45,306 bases of DNA from Candidatus Aminicenantes bacterium UBA647 (GCA_002299555.1 DBOL01000002.1:1-45306), one strand, 5' to 3'. Shown: positions 1 through 8,656, counted from the first letter of the stretch. Notes: generated by a model from the letters alone, not told the origin. Made by a program: numbers and translations.

Positions 1-151
1 TACCGATAAGAAAACATCCGAAAATATTTACTATAAGAGTGCTGAAATAGAATGGGAGATGCTTTGTTAAAGCATGAATATAGTTCCCGAGCAAATGTCG
101 TGACACTGCACCGATAAAACCGCCGACACCAACAAAAATTGCATTGTACAT
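1..151 (-). CDS. crcB: Fluoride ion channel CrcB/Fluc, 5' part (runs off the window)
   Basis: Reading the minus strand from the ATG at 151 gives 50 codons before the window edge. The product has the N-terminal signature of Fluc/CrcB fluoride channels: a Gly-rich first helix (VGVGGFIGAVSR), then P-F-x-x-S-T-L-I-V-N-I-F-G, the conserved T-L-x-V-N-x-x-G second-helix motif. Family members are small dual-topology membrane proteins that export toxic fluoride. An AGGAG ribosome site lies 6 nt before the ATG. The assignment is reinforced by the fluoride riboswitch directly upstream. The rest of the gene lies outside the window. Confidence 0.92.
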   Translation of the reverse strand, partial: MYNAIFVGVGGFIGAVSRHLLGNYIHALTKHLPFYFSTLIVNIFGCFLIG

Positions 152-155
152 ATTT

Positions 156-217
156 GACTCCTGTATCTTTTCCAGGAGTCATCAGCACTTTGGCGGTTAA
201 AGGTGAACCCCATCACC
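156..217 (-). promoter_or_regulatory. Fluoride (crcB-motif) riboswitch with RBS-sequestering switch
   Basis: On the minus strand the leader carries hallmark elements of the crcB motif: GGTGATGGGGTTCACC (217-202), then AACCGCC and GCTGATGACTCCT (ending at 174). The first is a hairpin, GGUGA (217-213) with UCACC (206-202). Its loop GGGGU (211-207) can pair with ACUCC (179-175), as the aptamer pseudoknot does. The same segment GACUCCUG (180-173) is perfectly complementary over 8 nt to CAGGAGUC (163-156), which contains the RBS of crcB. The two pairings are mutually exclusive, so fluoride binding should free the RBS (translational ON switch). The fold is inferred; the motif match is seen directly. 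Confidence 0.9.
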
Positions 218-237
218 TCAAATCTGTTAAAATTGTA

Positions 238-265
238 ATTTTACACAAAATCCTGCTAAAATCAA
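238..265 (-). promoter_or_regulatory. Predicted promoter of the fluoride riboswitch/crcB transcript
   Basis: On the minus strand TTGATT (265-260) is followed after 16 bp by TAAAAT (243-238). Transcription would begin about 14 nt upstream of the riboswitch aptamer, as expected for a leader that starts just before its aptamer. Confidence 0.5.
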
Positions 266-366
266 ATTAAAAAGGAGGAAAAGCATTTCGAAATAGTTAA
301 AAATTAATTATATTTGTTGTTTGTTCCGGATTATGAGATAATTCAGACTACCAATCGGAAATCAAT

Positions 367-1065
367 ATGAAAAAGCAAATAATATTTTTATTAGTGGCTA
401 TAATTTCAGGTTCTTTTTTTATCTATCCATCGCTTGAATTTAATGTTGGCGCATCCTCTTACAATATCTGGAGAGGGTTTGATCTGAATCCTGAAAATGA
501 ATTGATGATAATACCTTATGCTAATCTTACATTAGGGGATTCGGGTTTATCTATCGAGGCCAGGGGTAATTATGCTATGGAAGAACAGGAGATGAGAGAG
601 TTGGATATAACTGTGACCTATGCTTTTAAACCCACCAGACGTCTCTTTGTAAAACTGGGATATACAGAATACAAATTCTTCAATATTCCAGATCCCTACC
701 TCAGATCAGATAGCAGAGAAGGATTTATTTCCCTTGGCCTTCCATGGACTTTTTTACAACCTGAAATTACAGCATATTATGATTTCGGGGCCGGAGACGG
801 ACTTTACCTGAAATTCAATGTTCAGCATTTTATTGAGCTATTTAAGTTTATAAGACTGGAGTTTTATTCCTCATTAGGATACAACGCTGGACAATGGCTG
901 CCTCATGGAGCTAAAACAGGATTCAGTGATTTTAATTTTACTACTATGCTTCCCATAAAACTTGGAAGAATTTTCATCATCCCTTTCACCAGTTATACTT
1001 CAGTTCTCCTTGATTCAATAGGTAATTCAAAATATTTCTGGTATGGCATAACCTTCGGATATTAA
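367..1065 (+). CDS. Exported outer-membrane beta-barrel protein, function unknown
   Basis: The 232-residue product starts with a signal peptide (MKKQ, then a hydrophobic stretch to about residue 20). It continues as alternating aromatic/polar strands and ends in an aromatic residue (ITFGY), typical of small outer-membrane barrels. The segment SYNIWRGFDL near residue 32 resembles the S-x-Y-x-x-R-G start of TorF/Gcw_chp-type putative porins; that link is from memory and tentative. No strong Shine-Dalgarno precedes the ATG. It stands alone between the crcB leader and glgC. Substrate and role cannot be deduced. Confidence 0.7.
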   Translation: MKKQIIFLLVAIISGSFFIYPSLEFNVGASSYNIWRGFDLNPENELMIIPYANLTLGDSGLSIEARGNYAMEEQEMRELDITVTYAFKPTRRLFVKLGYTEYKFFNIPDPYLRSDSREGFISLGLPWTFLQPEITAYYDFGAGDGLYLKFNVQHFIELFKFIRLEFYSSLGYNAGQWLPHGAKTGFSDFNFTTMLPIKLGRIFIIPFTSYTSVLLDSIGNSKYFWYGITFGY

Positions 1066-1173
1066 ATCAGGGTCAGATCACATCCTGTTGAAGTCCATTG
1101 CTGAAATTCCATTTGATTGAGACATTGCAAATTTTTCATGTCCGATACAACGTTTAATATAAAGAAAATAAAA

Positions 1174-1202
1174 TTGAAATATTCTGAGAAAGTCTATATG
1201 AT
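1174..1202 (+). promoter_or_regulatory. Predicted sigma-70-type promoter of glgC
   Basis: TTGAAA (1174-1179), a 17-bp spacer and TATGAT (1197-1202) lie about 85 nt upstream of the glgC start, in an otherwise featureless 222-bp gap. It is the best-spaced hexamer pair in that gap. Confidence 0.45.
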
Positions 1203-1287
1203 AATATTTACTGATATTAATATTATATGATGTGATCTTTTAAAAAAAGCAGTTCTGTATTCTGAATAAGTGCCTGGAGGAGGCGAA

Positions 1288-2538
1288 ATGAAAGATGTGA
1301 TAGCTGTGATCCTCGGGGGAGGTCAGGGGACGAGGCTTTTCCCCTTGACCAGCCTGAGAGCAAAACCGGCAGTCCCTATTGGGGGTAAGTTCAGACTTAT
1401 TGATATTCCGATCTCAAACTGTATTCATTCAGGTGTTAAAAAAATATTTATTTTGACTCAATTCAATACGATGTCTCTTCATAAGCATATCACCAACACC
1501 TACAAATTTGATGGATTTTCAAAGGGTTTTCTTCATATACTTGCAGCGCAGCAAACTCTGGAGGATAAGAACTGGTATCAGGGTACTGCAGATGCGGTCC
1601 GGCAGAATCTGAGATTCCTCAAATCTCAGAAGGGGAAATATGTTGTGATACTTTCAGGAGATCAGCTCTACAGGATAGATATCAGAGCTTTTGTCAATTT
1701 CCATATCGGGAAGCGGGCTGATATTACAATAGCCTCAAAACCAATATCAAAAAACGATGCGGAAGGGCTGGGATTATTGAAGATCAACCACGACAGAAAG
1801 ATCGTTGATTTTGCTGAGAAACCGAAAGATCCAAAAGTGATCGAAAAACTTTTTAATCCCGAAGAGATAACGGGAAGTTCTAAGGGACTCAATTACCTTG
1901 CATCAATGGGTATATACATATTCAATAAGGATCTGATGATCGAAATACTTGAAAATGATCTCAGAGAAGATTTCGGGAAGGAGATAATACCTGATGCGAT
2001 CAGATCAAATTCAGTTTATTCTTATGTGTTTGATCATTATTGGGAGGACATTGGAACTATCAGGTCCTTTTTTGAGGCTAACCTTGATTTTGCCAGTCCG
2101 GTTCCAAAATTTAATTTTTATGACGAAGATAAGCCAATCTTTACTAATGCAAGGTTTCTCCCCAGTTCAAAGATCTCCAGGGCAGAAATAACAAACTCCC
2201 TTGTTTCTGAAGGAGCAATTATTGATGACAGTATTATAACAAATAGTGTGATCGGAGTGAGATCGATCATAAAAAAGGGGACGAATCTGGAAAGAGTGAT
2301 CATGATGGGTGCCGATTTTTATTCCGGTCAGGGTGATGGCGATAGAGAAGAAGTCGGTGTTGGTGAACATTGCAGACTGAAGAATGTTATTATTGATAAG
2401 AATGTAAGGATTGGAGATGATGTTGTTATAGATTATAAGGGCAAAAGTAAACCTGAAGGGGAGGGTGTCTATATTGTTGACGGGATCGTTGTCCTGGCAA
2501 AAAATGCTGTTGTCCCTTCAGGAACAAAGATAATTTGA
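1288..2538 (+). CDS. glgC: Glucose-1-phosphate adenylyltransferase (ADP-glucose pyrophosphorylase)
   Basis: It makes ADP-glucose from ATP and glucose-1-phosphate, the committed step of bacterial glycogen synthesis. The N-terminal nucleotidyltransferase domain has the signature ILGGGQGTRLFPLT, then KPAVPIGGKFRLIDIPISN, the SGDQLYRID segment with the catalytic-type Asp, AEKP, and YWEDIGTI. The C-terminal part (from about residue 290) shows isoleucine/valine hexapeptide-like repeats of the left-handed helix. At 416 residues it has the usual family length. The ATG at 1288 follows GGAGGAGG at 1277-1283; the in-frame GTG at 1270 lies ahead of that RBS and is rejected. No other glycogen gene is in view. 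Confidence 0.93.
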   Translation: MKDVIAVILGGGQGTRLFPLTSLRAKPAVPIGGKFRLIDIPISNCIHSGVKKIFILTQFNTMSLHKHITNTYKFDGFSKGFLHILAAQQTLEDKNWYQGTADAVRQNLRFLKSQKGKYVVILSGDQLYRIDIRAFVNFHIGKRADITIASKPISKNDAEGLGLLKINHDRKIVDFAEKPKDPKVIEKLFNPEEITGSSKGLNYLASMGIYIFNKDLMIEILENDLREDFGKEIIPDAIRSNSVYSYVFDHYWEDIGTIRSFFEANLDFASPVPKFNFYDEDKPIFTNARFLPSSKISRAEITNSLVSEGAIIDDSIITNSVIGVRSIIKKGTNLERVIMMGADFYSGQGDGDREEVGVGEHCRLKNVIIDKNVRIGDDVVIDYKGKSKPEGEGVYIVDGIVVLAKNAVVPSGTKII

Positions 2539-2558
2539 ATGGTTGTTAACAATATTGT

Positions 2559-3299
2559 TTATTGGGGAAAATTATAAATATGTTTAAACTTGTTTATCTC
2601 TTCAGCGGTCAATTCTCTCCAATGTCCGATTGGTATACCTCTGAGTGATAAATTCCCGATCTGAACTCTTCTCAATCTGTCAACAGGATGTCCGGAAAAT
2701 TTAAATATTTTTCTGATAATATGCTTTTTCCCTTCAACAATGGATACCCTGACCCACGAATTATTGTTTTTTGTTTTCTTTACAAACTCAACACCAAGGA
2801 GGCGTACCTTTCTCCCATCTAGAAAGACACCCTTTTTTATAAGTTTCTCTTTAAGGGTGCTGGAAACGATACCCTGGACCTTAATAAGGTATACCTTCGG
2901 GATGCGGTTCTTTGGTGAAATAACAAAATTTGTCAGGTCTCCGTCATTTGTTAGGAGGAGCAATCCTTCTGAATTATAATCAAGCCTTCCCACAGGATAA
3001 ACTCTTTCTCTTATCTTTTTTATAAAATCAGTTATCGTGGCTCTCCCCTCGGGATCTTTCAATGTAGAGATTACTCCGAGAGGTTTGTTGAAAATAAAAT
3101 ATACCTTATTTTCCAGAGCGAGTTTAATCCTTTTTAGCCCATTCTTGACTACATCTTTGCCGGGGTCGACCATGAAGTTAGGATCATCAACCTTCTTGCC
3201 GTTAACATTGAATTCTCCTGCATTGATCATACTCCGAACTTCTCTGCGGCTACCGAATCCTGAGTACTGGAGGAATTTTTGTAATTTAAGTTTTTCCAT
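2559..3299 (-). CDS. 16S/23S rRNA pseudouridine synthase, RsuA/RluB family
   Basis: The 246-residue protein has an S4-like N-terminus (residues 1-60: KLQKFLQYSGFGSRREV, then INAGEFNVNGKKV). The synthase domain carries FNKPLGVIST and the catalytic motif PVGRLDYNSEGLLLLTNDGD with its nucleophilic Asp. Family members isomerise a uridine in 16S (RsuA) or 23S (RluB/E/F) rRNA; which target applies cannot be told. The start follows the stop of the sigma-54 regulator gene by 2 nt, so it is the last gene of a four-gene minus-strand operon, an unexpected partner for a signalling pair. Confidence 0.9.
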   Translation of the reverse strand: MEKLKLQKFLQYSGFGSRREVRSMINAGEFNVNGKKVDDPNFMVDPGKDVVKNGLKRIKLALENKVYFIFNKPLGVISTLKDPEGRATITDFIKKIRERVYPVGRLDYNSEGLLLLTNDGDLTNFVISPKNRIPKVYLIKVQGIVSSTLKEKLIKKGVFLDGRKVRLLGVEFVKKTKNNNSWVRVSIVEGKKHIIRKIFKFSGHPVDRLRRVQIGNLSLRGIPIGHWRELTAEEINKFKHIYNFPQ

Positions 3300-3301
3300 T
3301 T

Positions 3302-4648
3302 TTATTTCTTTATATTCAGCCTTTTCATGAGTTCAGAGAAAGTTGTAGCTTTGAGCTCAAGTTCCTCAGATGCCTTTTTCTGGACCCAGTCATTTCGTTC
3401 AAGTGCTGATAAAATGATCTCCTTTTTAAAATTGTCTACCAGATCATTAAAGTTGCCCTTCTTTCGGAACTGTTTTACATTAATGATCTCCGGTGGAATA
3501 ACACTTTTTGAGATAGTTTTTTTGTGGGTAAGAAGGACACATCTCTGTACAATATTTTCAAGCTCTCTGATATTCCCGGGCCAGTCATATTCCATTAAAT
3601 ATTTAACTAACTTTTCATCCGGATATTTTATCTCCTTGCTATTCTCCTGATTGTACTTATTTAGAAAGAATTCAAATAGAAGCGGGATATCTTCTTTTCT
3701 TTCCCTGAGGGGGGGGAGCTCAATGTTAATAATATTCAATCTATAATAGAGGTCCTTTCTGAACTCACCGGATTCCACTTTTTCCAGAAGATCCACATTG
3801 GTGGCGGTAATAAGTCTGACATCGACTTTGATCACTTTATTGCTCCCGAGTGGCTGTATCTCCTTCTCCTGAATTACTCTCAGGATCTTTTTCTGAGTCT
3901 CATCGTTGAGGTTTGCAATCTCGTCAAAGAAAATAGTCCCGGTGTGGGCCTCCTCAAAAATCCCTTTCTTGTCCGATATAGCTCCGGTAAAAGTACCTTT
4001 TTTGTGTCCAAAAAGGATACTTTCAAACAATGTCTCAGGAATGTTGCTTGAATTGAATGAGAAAAACGGGTTGTTTCTCCTGTTTGAATTCTGATAGATA
4101 GCTTTGGCTATCATCTCTTTTCCGGTTCCGCTTTCTCCTGTAATAAGTATCGTCGAAGAAGAATTGGCCACACTCTCAACGAGTGATAAGGTTTTTTGAA
4201 GTGCTTTGCTGTTACCGATAATATTTTCAAAAGAAAACCTCTTATTAAGTACTTTTTTCAGCCTTACATTCTCTTTCTTTGTGTTTTTCTCTTTTATTAT
4301 CCTATCAATTTTATGTTTGACCTCCATATTATTGAAAGGTTTCTGCATATAGTCAATTGCCCCCATTTGAATTGCTTCAATTGCTGTCTCAATTGTTCCG
4401 AATGCAGTAAGGAAAATAGCATTTATGGAAGGGTCGGTCTCTTTAAGGCTTGCAAATATTTCAAGTCCTGATGTCCCCGGGATCATCAGGTCAATAATTG
4501 CTACATCAACGTCTTCTGAATGATTCTCTAAAGCCTGAGGTTTGTTCTCAGAAATAATGATATTATATTCTGATTTATCGAGTATTCTGTTGAAAATGTC
4601 ATGAATAATGCTTTCGTCATCTATCAGATGAATAGTTTTCCTGCTCAT
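3302..4648 (-). CDS. Sigma-54-dependent response regulator (NtrC family)
   Basis: 448 residues in three domains. The receiver (1-120) has acidic DD near residue 10, phospho-acceptor Asp53 (IIDLMIPG), and the K in QKPF. The AAA+ domain (140-370) has Walker A GESGTGKE (171-178), the sigma-54-contact loop as GTFTGA (218-223) and Walker B TIFFDE (238-243). A Fis-type helix-turn-helix forms the C-terminus. It activates RpoN-dependent promoters when phosphorylated. The start overlaps the upstream kinase gene by 4 nt (ATGA), so the kinase is its likely partner. Its target promoters are not identifiable here. Confidence 0.93.
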   Translation of the reverse strand: MSRKTIHLIDDESIIHDIFNRILDKSEYNIIISENKPQALENHSEDVDVAIIDLMIPGTSGLEIFASLKETDPSINAIFLTAFGTIETAIEAIQMGAIDYMQKPFNNMEVKHKIDRIIKEKNTKKENVRLKKVLNKRFSFENIIGNSKALQKTLSLVESVANSSSTILITGESGTGKEMIAKAIYQNSNRRNNPFFSFNSSNIPETLFESILFGHKKGTFTGAISDKKGIFEEAHTGTIFFDEIANLNDETQKKILRVIQEKEIQPLGSNKVIKVDVRLITATNVDLLEKVESGEFRKDLYYRLNIINIELPPLRERKEDIPLLFEFFLNKYNQENSKEIKYPDEKLVKYLMEYDWPGNIRELENIVQRCVLLTHKKTISKSVIPPEIINVKQFRKKGNFNDLVDNFKKEIILSALERNDWVQKKASEELELKATTFSELMKRLNIKK

Positions 4649-7401
4649 ATTTTTATACTCCTGAGGGGACTTTTAAAAGGAAAGATAAGTGTAAATGTCG
4701 ATCCATCACCCGGTTCACTTTCCACAAAGATCTTCCCGTAATGCTCTTCTACAATATTATATATAATTGAGAGTCCTAGTCCAGTTCCTTCACCCTTCTC
4801 CTTTGTAGTGAAGAATGGATCAAACAATTTATTCAGATGTTTTTCTTCAATACCAGAACCGTTATCGATTATCCGGATCACAAAGTGGGAATCGATCTCT
4901 TCGCCCTGAACACTGATCTCCCCTTTATTATGATCGATAGAATCGCTTGCATTAATAAGAAGGTTTATGAATAACTGTTGCAGCCTTGTTGAAAAGCCAC
5001 ATATAGTACTTGCGAATTCGATATCTTTTGACAACTTTATATTTTTCTTTTTCAGTTTGTATTCAACAAGGGAAATACTCTCTGTAAGGAGTTTTCCCGG
5101 GTCAAGTTCAAGAGGATTCTCCCCCTTCTGCCTTGAGAAGTCCAGAAGTGTCCTTATGATCTTATTTGCTCTCTCTATCTGATCCTGCATTTTAGTTACA
5201 AGTGATATGTTCTCAGGGTTCTCCGGGTCACTGAGAATAAGCTGGCAATAGGAAGAAATACCTGTCAGAGGAGTATTTACTTCATGAGCGATCCCTGCAG
5301 AAAGTAATCCTATAGAAGCCATCTTCTCAGATGTGACAAGTTGTTGTTGCATCAAAATATTTTCTGTAACATCTTCAAAAACAAGAATTGTTCCTATATT
5401 TTTACCTATGCTGTCAATAAGAGGTGAAATGTGGATGTTGAAGATCAATCTTGTCTCTTGTATTTCCATCTCAACATTAGGGAGAGTCCGGGAAATATTC
5501 TTATTTATATATATCTCTTTCCACAACTTATTACCGAAAACCTTAAGTGCTTTTTTATTCACAACCTTTGATGCCGGCTGCCCGAACTTTTGCTCCATGA
5601 AGCTGTTCCAGGTTTTGATCAGGTTCAATTTTGAAAGAACCACAAGTCCCATATTTATATTCTCAATAACATTTTCATTGAATTCTTTGAGAAGATTGAT
5701 CTCGTTAAATTGGGATTCAAGTTCTGAATAGAGTGAAGCATTCTCAACAGACAGGGTTAAGGATCTTGTGAAACTGTACAACAGCTCCCAATCCTCAACG
5801 GTCATATAAGAGTTGTCGGTCTTTAATCCGAAAGCAACGAATCCTATAAGCCGGTCCTGTGTTTTTAAAGGGAGGAATTGGTAGAACTCTTTTTCTCTCA
5901 TTACTCTGAAATCTTTGGGATAAAGCTTCTCAAAGTCACTTTTGTTCGTAAATACAAGGTTTTCATTTTTTAACAGTTCATTAAGGAAATTTTTTGAAAA
6001 TAAAACCTTTTTATTTTCAGGAAAATAGATAAATATATTTTTCTTTAAATGAATTATAAGATTGCTCTCTTTCAATTGGAAACCGTTATTTATAGTTTCG
6101 AGAAAATTTTTCGATAATGATACAAGATCTCTTTCAGATCTCAGGGATTGAATCAGGTCTTTAAGTTTCCTCCTGAAATGAAATGTACCTTTAAGGAAGA
6201 ATTTTTCGAAGTATTCCTGGATAGTGCTCTCAATTGGTCTGAATAAAAGTCCTGCTGTAATTATTGCGAGGACTGACCAGAATATTCCCACCAGTTTGTT
6301 CTCTTCAATATTGAAACCCAGGAAGAAGAAGACTCCGAAAATGAAAAATAGAATGGATGAAAGAAAAACTGTTCTCCTTATTATGTTCTCTATATCCCTG
6401 TATTTTTTATTGCTGAGAAGGTAAGTGACAGATATCGGCATGAGTGTGATCAAAAAAAGGAAAGGATAGAGCAGGATCGAGAGTCCCGGTTCAGGATTTG
6501 TCAAATTGAGGATGATCACGGAAGGGATACTTATAGAGAGACCTGCAAGCGGCATTAAAAATCTTTTCTGTCCTATTTCCCGGATCATTTTAAGAGTTGA
6601 ATTTACAAATATTCCAAGTGCTATTAACAGATAGAATGAGAAATAGATCAATGAAAGTTTTCTGAAATAGTTAATAACAAGGATCACTATACCTGTGGCT
6701 GGATCTATCAAGCTCGAGAAAAGAAAATAGATATATAAGGACAGAAGAATTACAGGGGGTATATAAATGGAAAGGAAGATTATTTTTGACCTGATCTTCT
6801 TGAAAATTGTAGATCTTACAGGAAAAAAGATCGAATAGTGGAGAAGAAGAGCGGGAAATAATATGAAGCAGAGCGTATCCAGTGTAAGGAAAACAAAATC
6901 TGAAAAATTATATACCCCGGTTGGTGAGAATATCAGGAAACCGGAGAATGTGATACTGAGAAAGTAGAATTTTTTTGGAGTTATAATCCCTTCACCTTTT
7001 TTCAGGTTGGAATTAAGGATCATGAGGGTCATGAAAAGCATAAGCACCCCGGATAATACAAGGATATAGTATAAAGTGGGTGTATATCTGAATGTGATAT
7101 CTATATCACTTCTTTTGAGAAGATCGTCCCTCTCGATCTCATAAATGCATATCTCTTTATTCTCGATCACACGGGCCAGGTCGATCTTATCTTTGACAAC
7201 ATATTTATTTATTGTAAATAAGATGTCGCCGCTTTTTATCCCTGTTTCCTTAGGTGCTGTTTTGCAAACCAGTCCATCCGAAGACTCAATCCAGACTATA
7301 TTATCAGTTCTTGTTTTCCATTGGATTTTCTGAAATATATTAGTAAGTGAAAATATTACAAATATCAGGAAGATGAAATGCCAAGGGTACTTTTTTATCA
7401 T
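4645..7401 (-). CDS. Polytopic sensor histidine kinase with PDZ, GAF-like and PAS regions
   Basis: 918 residues. One membrane helix (8-23) precedes a PDZ-like extracytoplasmic segment (about 35-95, with GIKSGDILFTINKYVV). Roughly eight further hydrophobic helices fill 108-385. A GAF-like region (about 400-560), a PAS-like region (about 585-690), a HisKA domain with His706 (AGIAHEVNTPLTG) and an ATPase domain (N-box INLLINASDS, G-box DNGSGIEE and GEGTGLGLS) follow. A PDZ before a multi-helix sensor recalls kinases described in deltaproteobacteria, whose signals are mostly unknown. It overlaps the preceding small gene and the following sigma-54 regulator by 4 nt each, so the three should be translated together. 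Confidence 0.9.
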   Translation of the reverse strand: MIKKYPWHFIFLIFVIFSLTNIFQKIQWKTRTDNIVWIESSDGLVCKTAPKETGIKSGDILFTINKYVVKDKIDLARVIENKEICIYEIERDDLLKRSDIDITFRYTPTLYYILVLSGVLMLFMTLMILNSNLKKGEGIITPKKFYFLSITFSGFLIFSPTGVYNFSDFVFLTLDTLCFILFPALLLHYSIFFPVRSTIFKKIRSKIIFLSIYIPPVILLSLYIYFLFSSLIDPATGIVILVINYFRKLSLIYFSFYLLIALGIFVNSTLKMIREIGQKRFLMPLAGLSISIPSVIILNLTNPEPGLSILLYPFLFLITLMPISVTYLLSNKKYRDIENIIRRTVFLSSILFFIFGVFFFLGFNIEENKLVGIFWSVLAIITAGLLFRPIESTIQEYFEKFFLKGTFHFRRKLKDLIQSLRSERDLVSLSKNFLETINNGFQLKESNLIIHLKKNIFIYFPENKKVLFSKNFLNELLKNENLVFTNKSDFEKLYPKDFRVMREKEFYQFLPLKTQDRLIGFVAFGLKTDNSYMTVEDWELLYSFTRSLTLSVENASLYSELESQFNEINLLKEFNENVIENINMGLVVLSKLNLIKTWNSFMEQKFGQPASKVVNKKALKVFGNKLWKEIYINKNISRTLPNVEMEIQETRLIFNIHISPLIDSIGKNIGTILVFEDVTENILMQQQLVTSEKMASIGLLSAGIAHEVNTPLTGISSYCQLILSDPENPENISLVTKMQDQIERANKIIRTLLDFSRQKGENPLELDPGKLLTESISLVEYKLKKKNIKLSKDIEFASTICGFSTRLQQLFINLLINASDSIDHNKGEISVQGEEIDSHFVIRIIDNGSGIEEKHLNKLFDPFFTTKEKGEGTGLGLSIIYNIVEEHYGKIFVESEPGDGSTFTLIFPFKSPLRSIKI

Positions 7402-7673
7402 AGAAAAATATCTGTGTCAGCCATTTTGAAAGACCATTTGATCTTATCTTTTTTGTTTAAAGGTTTCAGGTTCTTCTGATAAAGCTTTCTTGAGAAGATA
7501 TCCGGCTCAAGGGACAGGAAATCATCCTCAATCGAGGAGTCCTCATTTTCTCCTATGATATCTGCAGCTGTAGTATCCTCAAAATTATTACCCGGGGTGT
7601 GTAATTGATCCTGAGATCTTGCAAAACCTGTCGGCAAAAAAAGAATAATTATTAAAAGGATTAGAACTCTCAT
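7398..7673 (-). CDS. Small exported acidic protein heading the kinase operon
   Basis: 91 residues: a signal peptide (MRVLILLIIILFLPTGFARS, cleavage probably near residue 20), then an acidic middle (DDxxD/E-rich, residues 32-57) and a basic end. No family is recognised. Its stop overlaps the start of the kinase gene (ATGA), a strong sign that it belongs to the same signalling unit. It could be a periplasmic ligand or modulator for the PDZ-bearing sensor. No Shine-Dalgarno is present; an extended -10 box sits 6 nt before the ATG, suggesting a leaderless mRNA. Confidence 0.72.
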   Translation of the reverse strand: MRVLILLIIILFLPTGFARSQDQLHTPGNNFEDTTAADIIGENEDSSIEDDFLSLEPDIFSRKLYQKNLKPLNKKDKIKWSFKMADTDIFL

Positions 7674-7679
7674 ATTAAT

Positions 7680-7688
7680 ATTATATCA
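7680..7688 (-). promoter_or_regulatory. Extended -10 promoter giving a likely leaderless mRNA
   Basis: On the minus strand TGA-TATAAT (7688-7680) ends exactly 6 nt before the ATG at 7673, so transcription would begin at the start codon. No convincing -35 is visible, consistent with an extended -10 (TGN) promoter. Confidence 0.55.
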
Positions 7689-7725
7689 GTATCCGGAATA
7701 TTTTGGAATAAGGTGTTCTTAAAGG

Positions 7726-7757
7726 GGAAGAAAAAGCGGGGACAGGGTCCCCGCTTT
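7726..7757 (-). terminator. Rho-independent terminator of the pentapeptide-repeat gene
   Basis: A perfect 11-bp stem (AAAGCGGGGAC at 7733-7743 with GTCCCCGCTTT at 7747-7757, 3-nt loop) lies just past the stop of the minus-strand gene. On that strand it is followed by a T-rich run (7735-7726). Confidence 0.88.
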
Positions 7758-7768
7758 ATAATTAATGA

Positions 7769-8656
7769 TTATCTGTTGTTCAGTAGATATTTGGTGAAGG
7801 AGCTTCCGTTGACCTTTGAATATTTGGAATCGATGTCACCTTCGAATTTTGTATTTTTCAGGTTAACATCAGCCCTGAATTTTGTATATTTAAAATTTAC
7901 ATCATCACCGAACAGGACATCTTTAAAGTTTACGCCTCTTTTGAATTGGGCATACTTAAAGTTAGCCTCTCTCATGAATTTTGAACCTTCAAACATTCCT
8001 GTTTCGGGGAATTTTGTATACTTGAAATTTGCTTCATCCGTGAAAGTGCATCCTGTAAAAACCGTCTCCTCATCGAAGTCTGAATATTTATAATTAGCAA
8101 TCCTTTTATAAACACAACTATTGAAGAGGGCGTCATTTTTAAATCTAGTGTATTTAAAATTTGCATCTCTTTCGAATGTGGATCCGGCAAAACTGATGTC
8201 ATTATAGAAAACTGAATATTTAAATAATGCTTCATCCTTGAATGTACTTTTTTTGAAATCCGAATCTTCCCGGAATACCACATATTTAAAGGCTGTTTTT
8301 CCTTTGAAATTTGAATTTGTAAATGTTGCATCCTTATAAAATCTCACATTGTAGAGTTCGTCTTTAACGTCATCGCTGAAGTATGCAATGAGATCACCGT
8401 CAAAGGTACAGTTTGAGAATCTTAAAGGGACCCTGACATGAATTGTGTATGTTTTGTTCTTGCTGAAGAATTCTTTCTTAAGGGTTATTTCATCTACTTT
8501 TCTGAAATCCAGGTCACCCCTGATTGTTGCATTGTTATATACGACTTCCTCTCCGGAATTGATCTTTTTGATAATATCATTTGCATTTACAACGGTGCCG
8601 GAATATATAAGGCATGTTGACAGCATAAGAACTATTAAAACTATAAATTTTTTCAT
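7769..8656 (-). CDS. Exported pentapeptide-type repeat protein
   Basis: 295 residues with a signal peptide (1-19 or so) and, from about 78 to 285, repeats of 11 residues with Phe at positions 3 and 8. The pattern is F-x4-F-x5, as in ANFKYTKF followed by a unit like GMFEGSKF. Alternate units are more alike, giving a 22-residue super-repeat. Such sequences fold as a right-handed quadrilateral beta-helix. An RBS GGAGG lies 6 nt before the ATG. It follows phoU by 83 bp on the same strand, so read-through from the Pho operon is possible. Its role is unknown; the signal peptide makes a periplasmic or surface site likely. Confidence 0.8.
   Translation of the reverse strand: MKKFIVLIVLMLSTCLIYSGTVVNANDIIKKINSGEEVVYNNATIRGDLDFRKVDEITLKKEFFSKNKTYTIHVRVPLRFSNCTFDGDLIAYFSDDVKDELYNVRFYKDATFTNSNFKGKTAFKYVVFREDSDFKKSTFKDEALFKYSVFYNDISFAGSTFERDANFKYTRFKNDALFNSCVYKRIANYKYSDFDEETVFTGCTFTDEANFKYTKFPETGMFEGSKFMREANFKYAQFKRGVNFKDVLFGDDVNFKYTKFRADVNLKNTKFEGDIDSKYSKVNGSSFTKYLLNNR

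Noticed and set aside
271..278. AAAGGAGG-like site on the plus strand upstream of the gene at 367
   Set aside because: No start codon lies within range; the nearest frame (ATTTCG) closes after three codons. Probably chance in an A/G-rich stretch.
1270..1287. GTG start at 1270 for glgC
   Set aside because: The added residues are encoded by the ribosome-binding site itself, and family members begin close to the GGGQGTR motif.
7713..8093. 126-codon plus-strand frame with internal repeats (TSALNFVYLK-like)
   Set aside because: The repeats are the antisense reading of the 11-residue repeat gene at 7769, and the frame starts inside its terminator.
8106..8656. Tandem repeats in the pentapeptide-type gene as a CRISPR or satellite array
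   Set aside because: The periodicity (33/66 bp) is coding and degenerate at the DNA level; no identical repeats with unique spacers exist.
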